Shown: one piece after another, positions 56,918 through 64,000 of the stretch | Layout of the letters: each line of letters starts with the position of its first letter | Position numbering within the stretch: the first letter of the stretch is position 1 | Source of the DNA: Elysia chlorotica | Lineage: Eukaryota > Mollusca > Gastropoda > Plakobranchidae | NCBI GenBank assembly: GCA_003991915.1 | Contig: RQTK01000111.1 | Location: forward strand, 504,776-568,775 | Reading direction: 5' to 3' | Length of the DNA: 64,000 bases | Position numbers and translations under genes: made by a program | Notes under the pieces: model-generated | The model's input: only the letters and a program-made list of their open reading frames with translations | Told to the model about the DNA's origin: nothing | The model's database searches: none

Positions 56918-59381
56918 CTGCAATTTCCAATAAAAATTTTAAAGTTTAAAATTGGGATAAATAATTATATGAACGATTTTGCATTAGTAGATGCTGGATT
57001 GCAAATTTGCAACTCTAAATTTTTCAATAAGTATTTGATATTTATGAAGAAGTTGACATCAACTAGATTTCTTAAAAGTGTATTAAAAATTTTTTTTTAA
57101 TTTTTTTCATGAACTTTACAGTGGTATAAGTTTTATTAAGGAAAAAGTAGGAACCTACAAGAACAATTATCGACCAAAGATCGGGAATTGTACTTTTGTT
57201 TCCTTTTTTCAAACAGGTTGTAACACGAAAAAAAAATTTGTTATCACAAAAAAATTTTTGTGTGCATTTCTAATAACATTTATAAATCTATTAAAAGCGT
57301 ATTTTTCATTTGCATTTGTTTTTTAAGTGACTATACTAGTATTACACAGTTAATTGTTGGGCATGCACTGTGTATTTACATTAAGATATGACAGTTTAAC
57401 TATAATTATTTTGTAAAGAAGTTAAAACTTACGGTGAAATTACTTTTTTCTTTTCTGTAATTGTGTGGTTACAACTACATGTACAAGGATCTTTAGAGAT
57501 GGGCCATTTTTAGCATATGGGCTTGAACAACAGCCAGAATGTTAGCACTTTCATCCTTTATGACCACCACCCGTCTCTCAATTTTTGCAATATGTTCAGT
57601 GCGATAACTCGCCCCCTTGACAACCCCACCAGTGAGAAACGAGTCAGGATGCTAGCATTGCACCTGTCAGCCGTGATTTATGACCCCCGCCAGGAGGTCA
57701 GTGAAGGCAAAACTAAGTTGTCCGCTACAGTTTTGAAACTGAGCTCCTGTGAACTGCATCTATAGTGGGCACTCCTTATAAATCCACTGCGATCCCATCT
57801 GTTTATAATCATGGTGGCCATGTGCAATAGAGGGCAAGGTAATTGGATCAATATAAAAACTTTAAAGAGTCCAAAAAAAATATTTTCAAGAAGACATTTC
57901 TTTCAATTTAAATAAATTTGCTTTTGGCCTACCACTACGGCACAGGAAAAAGTTTCTGGAACACCAGAAAAACTGGAAGCACAGTTTACTTTAAAGTGTT
58001 CTTTAAATCAACTTTAGTTCTTAGGTCTAAATCTAACAAATATCCATCCAATAACTTTGCCTACGATATCGAACATTAAAGCCATATTATCAGAGCTGGA
58101 TCTGCAGTGGGTAAGGAGTAAGTACTGCATGATAGTGTCTACCAACTAGGCAAGCTGATATGTTATAGATCTAGCCTTAGACTAGTGTAATAATTTGAAA
58201 ATCAAATGCAGATTAAAAATCTAGATCTTATTTAGAGTTTTGATTAGATGCTAATTCTATTTTGGCATGGTGAGCCTGAAGACAGAACATGTAGATCTAG
58301 ATCTAGATCTAGAGCTATTCTAGGCCTAGGGCATAAATATACCTCGATTCTTGAACCTATTGTAGAAACTCTGGAACTGGGACACCTTGAACCAATTGGA
58401 GTGACAAGGGAACTAGAAATTTTAGATCTTGAACTTAAGATCATAAGGCAAATATCAGTTCTAGTCTAGACTTATTTATTTTCCTTAGATAAATATTAAC
58501 TTTGAGTATTTATTTAACAAATTGACTGTACTGAAAAAATAAAGGAGTTAACTGATGATAACGAAAGTAAAAGTAAACCCAAATGTTTTTCGCGCGCCAA
58601 TCGTATTCATTTTGTTTTGTTTACGGGAGTGTCTACATACACAGTAACCGTGTAATAATAAATGGTATAATGCCAGCGGTTGTAATAATGTTTAGCATAC
58701 CTGCCCTATATTTGAATCGGTGGTCGTGTCTATTTATAATAAATATACAACTAGAAAAAGAAAATCAACTGAACAACAAAATAACACAGCCACGATTGAA
58801 TTGTTGTATTACTTTATTTACAAAGCATATGAAATAGTGTAAAAAAAGTGTAATTTACAGCAAGTCATTACAAATGACTTTATCTTATCATACAGTATAT
58901 ACATCATGAAAAAGTTACAATAGGGAGAAATATGGACAAGACAATTCTTAAAAAAATGTTTAAAAAAATTTAATATCAAATAATTGTTTTGTTCTTTTTC
59001 ACCTAAAACACCAGTCCTTGTATCAACTTTATTTTTAACGTGCTTTTCAACAGTTAAAACACCTCATAGTAAATAGTAGTTGTAGACGGCGCAGAATATA
59101 AACATAAGAAAAAGAGCCATGGCAATGTGAAACAAATTAATATCATGCCCAGTATTCTCTGTACACAAATAATTTTTCAAATTGTGATACACATGTTGAA
59201 TAGACCATGAATCTGTGCCAATATTCCACAGGATAATGGTTTACTAACTTCTAATTCAACAAAGTATGCAAACTATTCAGATACAGTGAAACTGCTAATG
59301 CCCCCAACTATCCAAATACAGGTGCAGTATATACCACAAACTACCTCCCCAGCTTTCCAAAGAGAGGTGCAATATATAGCA
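56918..59381. other. Intergenic between CENP-P and the deacetylase gene
   Basis: No exon is supported. A GC-richer patch at 57500-57840 with an open frame of 82 codons and the phrase CATGGTGGCCATG might include the CENP-P promoter. AGATCTAG words cluster near 58290-58312. A short diverged repeat (AGGTGCA-TATA) lies at 59318-59385. Confidence 0.4.
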
Positions 59382-59644
59382 CTAACATCTCCAACTTTCC
59401 AACGAGTCCAGTCTACTTATCGGAACCGGGTTCTCGATCCAATCAAGAACCTGTGAGACTGAGACCACCCAAACGTCATTCATGTGAGACATCAGTTCCA
59501 GAAACTGGGCAAGTCCATCGAAAGTGCTGTGTTGTCTTCCAAACCAGGATGCATGGATGAAGATGCCAAGAGGAGCTTTGTTCCTCTTGTAGTGACGTTT
59601 GAAGTTTTCCTCCAAGAACTTCAAGCTGCCCTTGCTGCCTGATC
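59382..59644 (-). CDS. Deacetylase last exon
   Basis: Acceptor CTTCCAG, phase 1. Encodes SGSKGSLKFLEENFKRHY, IFIHASWF (motif 5) and VSQVLDWIENP, ending at TAG. Confidence 0.93.
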
Positions 59645-62600
59645 CTGGAAGGATGTTTAGAGATGTTAACACGAATCATAGTATACTGAACCTCGTATTA
59701 AACAACATTTGACATAAAGAAAACTCGGCTCCAAGGAAGAATGTTATAAGTACGTTTTTTATACTCCTATATTTTGACCTTTACCTCTAGAAACACAACC
59801 CACAAAACCATAGGACGTAGCTAAGTAAGTTGCTCTTGTAAGTCTCTAACAACCTGAAAAGTTTATTTCTTGTGGTGGTGTCTTTCGTTTGATTTTTTTT
59901 TCGACATTTCGACTTCACATTATATTTATAAGCAAACTCCTTAAAAAAACACACACACCAAAAAACCAATTCTTTTCCAAACATCAATTGGTTTGTAAAC
60001 CGATAAATTATAGCGAATACTTTGTATTTATGTTGGTGAGGGTCAGGTACAAGTACTACCATTTTTTCCAGTCTCTATTTCTCCAGTCTCTATTTTTCTT
60101 TTGCATAATTATTTACAGCATAGACTGTTCTAAACCTTTTTATCTCATTGACAACGAAATTTTCCACTTAAACGCTACCTTTGTATCCACCATTAGACAA
60201 ATTAAGTATAAGTCGGTGTTTATGCAAGATTAATCTTTCCGTATGCATTACTATAAGTTTGAAAAGATGATCTATTGAAAAAATTGTGCCCTTTTATGTC
60301 TTTAGAATAATGTAAATGTAAAAGAAACACACATTTTTTTTTTTATATAAATATCTTTTGAAACCTTTTTAGTTTTAAGCTTCAAATCGTGCCTTTTTAT
60401 GTTTTTAGAATAATGTTTGTAAAAAATCACACATTTTTTTTTTATATAAATTTCTATCTTTTGAAACCTTTTTAGTTTTAAGCTTCACACATCCCGAGTT
60501 TGACGTTTTCTGTCATATTTGTTTTTACCAACTATGTTTCATAAATCTTATTAGTAAAATAATTATTTAAGGTCTGGTCCTCTGTTTGCCACATCTATCT
60601 GATCTTAACCCCTCCCCCTACTCTCTCTATATATATACCCCCCCCCCACCTCTCTCTACCGTGTCTGTGTAGGAGTTTCTGTTGAAACTTAAACGCTCCT
60701 CTGTGGTGCTGTATGTCATGTCATATACCACAAAACAGACCTCTTTGGAAGTGATGCAAGTAGTCATGCATAGCTTGTTTTAGAACTATATTTGCAAAAA
60801 ACTATAGCCAGTATTGTTCATATTATCAAATAACTCTTCATTACCACAAAAGTCCAACAAATCTTCTGAGTATAATTGACATAGGGCTCTATCCTTCAAC
60901 TCCGAGAAATTCTTGAACCAAGGCAGTGAAACCGAGGCTTCCTTAAGTACTGGTGAAATCACCAAATTGACCACCGTGAACACGTTTTCGCACAATTAGA
61001 GCACCCGTTGCCTTTAATGGTCATCATGGCTATAACATCACAATATTATTCGTAAAGTATTTTAAGTGAGCCTACTCGCCCACTAGACATACAAATGTCA
61101 CTTGAATTTGTATCCCAAAATGTGTGGGCATCTTGGTAATGCTATGGTTTTAGCGTCGGCCTCTGATGCAGGGAGTTCAGAGTTCGAATCCTCTTTAACC
61201 GATGCGGTTTTCACCTACTAGTTCGGTCTGTGTCAAGAAAATGTAACCGTCAAAAGTCCCTGGTGTCCCGCTCGGACCCCCTCGCCTTTTGGGATTCTTT
61301 CGTGAGAGCTAGGACACGTTCAACTAGGAGAAAGGTTCGCTTTTTTCGACAAAATTTAGTGAACCTGGTTATTACATTAAGAATCGGTTAACACTCACCA
61401 ATGGAGCACGTGTCAGACATAAATCATTGTTTGACTCGAACCACCTGACGAGGAAGAACCTCCCATAAGGCTTCGACATTCTACCCCTAGAAATTCTTGA
61501 ACTAATGAAATGTTAAAAGGGTTAAATCTCACCAATGGTACACGCGTCAGGCATGGCGCAGGCCACATTGTTCGAGCCATACCACCTGACGAGGGGAACC
61601 TCCCACAGGGCCGGGTAGGACCGTGTGGGGCACGGCGTCAGACTGCACGTCTGGCTGTTGGGGGCCGAGTCCAAGGTGAATGGCCAAATAGGTGACTTTC
61701 GGTTGTTGTGTAGGTCACCCGTCACCATGGAAGAGTCGTATCGGAAGTTATTTTCAGCTAGCATGGCATACTGCGCATCCCCGCCAACCTATATCACGAA
61801 AGAAAGTAAAAATGTGTATCTTTGTGTCCAAACTAAAGTAACCTGAAGGAAGATAAATTAATAAGCTACGGTGCAAAAATGAAATGAATAGGTTGGAAAA
61901 ACTGCTAACTCAGACTCAACTCCAACCCTACTCGAAAAGGTGCAAACGTAACATACACAAAAACAAAGAAAAAAATCATCGCCTCAACCACTAAATAAAT
62001 TAACCTCAGATAATGAATACAAAACCATACAATGTTTCTGGTTGAGACCGATATAAGAAATTCTTAGGAGTTCTCATGGAAGCAAAAAATGGCCACACAG
62101 AGTGAAATAGAAGTGAAGGGTAGTAAGTAAAACAATGCTTAAACGTAAACGTTTTAATAAGGGTTGATACTAATAGTAACAAAAACCCTGATTCGGGGTC
62201 TAAGTTAATTTGAGTTGTATTTCCTTCCCCAATTATTTTGCTTATAAACGAGACAAGCAAATAATAGGCAACATAATTTAGTGCCGGTCGTTCCATCGCT
62301 TAAACGCTCTGGATTTCAAAACTTAACTGGTTTGCTTGTCTCCGTACATGATTCAGTGAGAAACCTATAGTAGTACCGATACCAATTGCATTTCGTTTTA
62401 TTCGGCAATATTTTTTTTCTGATGGCCTAAAAGTGTAAGACGGATCGTTCCTTTTCTTTCCTTTCTACCCGAAGCAATCCGCATAGAAGTCAATCAAAGG
62501 TTTTATGGATAGAATTATACAACATTAAAAGGACCATTAATTTTTTTTTCTGTTATGTTTATTAAGAAACATGAAAGTACCTGCAAAAATGGAGCTCTCA

Positions 62601-63344
62601 TCCCAGCGATCTCGTTAAGCGGAACTCCTGCATTCTGATGCAGTCGCTTGCGCATGCCCACGACCTCTTTTTCCCAGTTGTCATATCCGGCGTAAGCCCA
62701 CCAGGTCGTGGGACTGCGATGGCTGATGGTATGGGAGGCAATCTCGTGACCCTTTCTGTAGACCTCCGACACCAGATTGTAGTCAGTGTTGTCTCCAGAC
62801 ACGAAGAAAGTACCTGTAGGTTTTTTGGGGAAAAAAAACCCTTTTATATTGCCTAGGTAAAAAAACACACACACAAACATATCCGTGCTGAGACAGGGCT
62901 ACTAGCTGAGATTTAAACTGACGGGCTACTTTTCTCAAACCAGAACACTAACAAATTGACATACGTGTGCGTTTATCACGTGCTTTATTTTTTATTGCTT
63001 TAATAAGTCACTAAAACTGTTTTATCATGTCGAAAAAATTAAAAACATATTTTGAACAATCATTGTAAAGACACTTATATTTCATACGGAGCATATCCAT
63101 TTATAATTAAGGCATAAAAAAAAGGTTAAAGCTGAAAGAAAAAAACACACACACAAGAAAACCAAATAATTTTCCTTAGTTAACTTAAAACCTATCTATA
63201 GACATATCTATACCTCGAGTAGGCAGATACCATTAGATATGTCAATCTAGGCCAAAACCAGACTGCTACTTAGAACCTCCGAAAATGAGGAACCAAAAAG
63301 GATCTCTCGGGGGAACCTATGAGACGTTAAACCCAGAACTAAAA

Positions 63345-63412
<68 letters not shown>

Positions 63413-63773
63413 AAGAATTTGAAACCAGAACTTAATGTATTAATCAGAACCCGTGAGTTCTATTTACTGAGCTACTTCGTTCCAGCTCCTTGATTAACGT
63501 AGCAATCTACATTCAGTCATTTATTTTCTGAAGGCGGTGCTATTAGAGGAAGGAAAGTGAACAAAAAACACTAACCTTTTATGGGACATCCGTTAGGGTT
63601 CCGCAGTGTGCCGTTAAACAGGCGCCTGTAGTAGTTGATATTTTGGATGTTAATACTGTCGTCGAAGGTCAACATGATCATTTGAGGGACCTCGTCAACG
63701 TCCAAACCTCCGGGAATATCGGTCCCAACGCACCGACAGTGAGGCAGTTTGCACCATTTTCTGCTGCATTTTG
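59382..63773 (-). CDS. Chitin deacetylase-like, last four exons (5' part outside window)
   Basis: A secreted polysaccharide deacetylase (NodB fold, carbohydrate esterase family 4) predicted to remove acetyl groups from chitin. Exons on the minus strand: 63576-63773, 62581-62813, 61533-61788, 59382-59644; phases 1, 1, 0, 1 agree. About 316 residues are visible. CE4 motifs are intact: TFDDSIN (base and metal Asp), SHTISH (metal His pair), RAPFLQ, YDSSM and FIHASWF. CKLPHCRC followed by GTDIPGGLDVDEVPQ is characteristic of animal chitin deacetylases. Signal peptide and any chitin-binding or LDLa domains would lie to the right. The stop is TAG at 59382-59384, after LDSLESWRC. The substrate is inferred from family; roles in shell, radula or gut lining are possible in a mollusc. 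Confidence 0.93.
60286..60489. repeat. Tandem duplication, period 103 bp
   Basis: Copies start GTGCC(C/T)TTTTATG at 60286 and 60389 and share TTTGAAACCTTTTTAGTTTT. Confidence 0.92.
61135..61345 (+). mobile_element. tRNA-derived SINE, a different body type
   Basis: A-box-like GTTTTAGCGTCGGCC and B-box-like CAGAGTTCGAATCC are followed by CACCTACTAGTTCGGTCTGT. The tail ACACGTTCAACTAGGAGAAA is shared with 18568-18600 rather than with the main family. Confidence 0.6.
61393..61475 (-). pseudogene. Decayed partial copy of the deacetylase exon 61533-61788
   Basis: These about 83 bp match the 3' end of the neighbouring exon in order: CTCACCAATGG, CACGTGTCAG, CACCTGACGAGG, AACCTCCCA. The splice donor is included. 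A one-base insertion and a stop break the reading frame, so it is a relic. Confidence 0.75.
61533..61788 (-). CDS. Deacetylase exon with motif 4
   Basis: Phase 0 acceptor GATATAG, phase 1 donor TTG|GTGAGA. Encodes VGGDAQYAMLAENNF, RYDSSMVTGD and PALWEVPLVRW. Confidence 0.93.
61789..62580 (-). other. Deacetylase intron
   Basis: No feature recognised. Confidence 0.5.
62581..62813 (-). CDS. Deacetylase exon with motifs 2 and 3
   Basis: Phase 1 acceptor AAACCTACAG, phase 0 donor CAG|GTACTT. Encodes TFFVSGDNTDYNLVSEVY, IASHTISHRSP, KEVVGMRKRL and MRAPFLQ. Confidence 0.94.
62814..63575 (-). other. Deacetylase intron with (GA)n array
   Basis: Contains (GA)n at 63349-63411, next to CTATGAGACGTTAAACCC (63317-63334). 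That phrase also adjoins a CT array at 37218 in the opposite orientation. A SINE-like trace lies near 62885-62960. Confidence 0.5.
63349..63411. repeat. (GA)n microsatellite
   Basis: Pure AG array. Confidence 0.97.
63576..63773 (-). CDS. Deacetylase exon with motif 1
   Basis: Acceptor CGCCTCAG, phase 1 in and out, donor AAAG|GTTAGT. Encodes KCSRKWCKLPHCRC, GTDIPGGLDVDEVPQ, MLTFDDSIN and NPNGCPIK. Confidence 0.93.
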
Positions 63774-63916
63774 CTGAGGCGGAAAAAACAGGATGAAGCA
63801 AGGGATCGAAGAAGTGCGGAACAGCCTACTTAAATTATAATATTTTTTTTGCACCAGTGCACTTAAACAAAAACAACAACAACAAAAACAAGAACAACAA
63901 CCCCCAACATCGAATT
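63774..63916 (-). other. Deacetylase intron, continues outside the window
   Basis: ACA-rich sequence leading to a trinucleotide array. The upstream exons are not in the window. Confidence 0.6.
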
Positions 63917-63931
63917 CTACTACTGCTGCTG

Positions 63932-64000
<69 letters not shown>
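63917..64000. repeat. (CTA)n microsatellite, cut by window end
   Basis: CTA array that starts with a few CTG units and runs to the last base, so its full length is unknown. Confidence 0.97.

Larger units (their letters stand above)
59645..61392 (-). other. Deacetylase intron with tandem duplication and SINE
   Basis: It holds a 103-bp tandem duplication (60286-60489) and a SINE (61135-61345). A minus-strand open frame at 60786-60995 has ordinary codon variety but no recognised identity. Confidence 0.55.

Noticed and set aside
57517-57765. 82-codon plus-strand coding gene
   Set aside because: No recognisable domain or splice context; left as intergenic with possible promoter.

Overview
The window is eukaryotic, from an AT-rich, repeat-laden invertebrate genome. 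Short exons lie in long introns, and there are many tRNA-derived SINE copies, decayed non-LTR and LTR retroelements and long (GA)n and (CTA)n arrays. The gene set fits a lophotrochozoan, and a gastropod mollusc is my best guess: a chitin deacetylase-like enzyme, a very large intronless ZNFX1-type helicase, a PPM1H-type phosphatase and CENP-P. The taxon is inferred from style, not proven.

Layout. 1-14.7 kb: repeat-rich intergenic or upstream DNA. It holds two non-LTR reverse transcriptase tails, an internally deleted LTR element (6036-8135), a smaller terminal-repeat element (3149-3858), a hairpin SINE and microsatellites. 14.8-40.5 kb (+): a ten-exon PPM1H/J/M-type protein phosphatase gene. 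Its last intron (24779-40294, 15.5 kb) contains, on the opposite strand, a 2124-codon uninterrupted ZNFX1 reading frame (28768-35142). About 3.6 kb upstream of that ATG is a compact cluster: a triple GAAANN repeat of interferon-regulatory-factor type, a TATA-like word and a kappa-B-like site, followed by a splice donor. This is a candidate promoter and 5' untranslated exon for the ZNFX1 gene. 40.5-48.7 kb: AT-rich DNA, probably including a 3'UTR, with no gene seen. 49.1-56.9 kb (-): seven short exons that together read as CENP-P. The last one runs into a roughly 51-bp minisatellite that supplies the stop codon. 57-59.3 kb: no gene recognised. 59.4-63.8 kb (-): the last four exons of a chitin deacetylase-like gene whose 5' part lies beyond the right edge, with a broken partial copy of one exon in an intron.

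The genes are unrelated in pathway: phosphatase signalling, antiviral or small-RNA helicase, kinetochore, and extracellular chitin modification. The only structural link is that the ZNFX1 gene is nested antisense inside the phosphatase intron, so the two could interfere in transcription. Exon boundaries were set by hand from splice signals, reading phase and remembered family patterns; no alignment, transcript or database was available.
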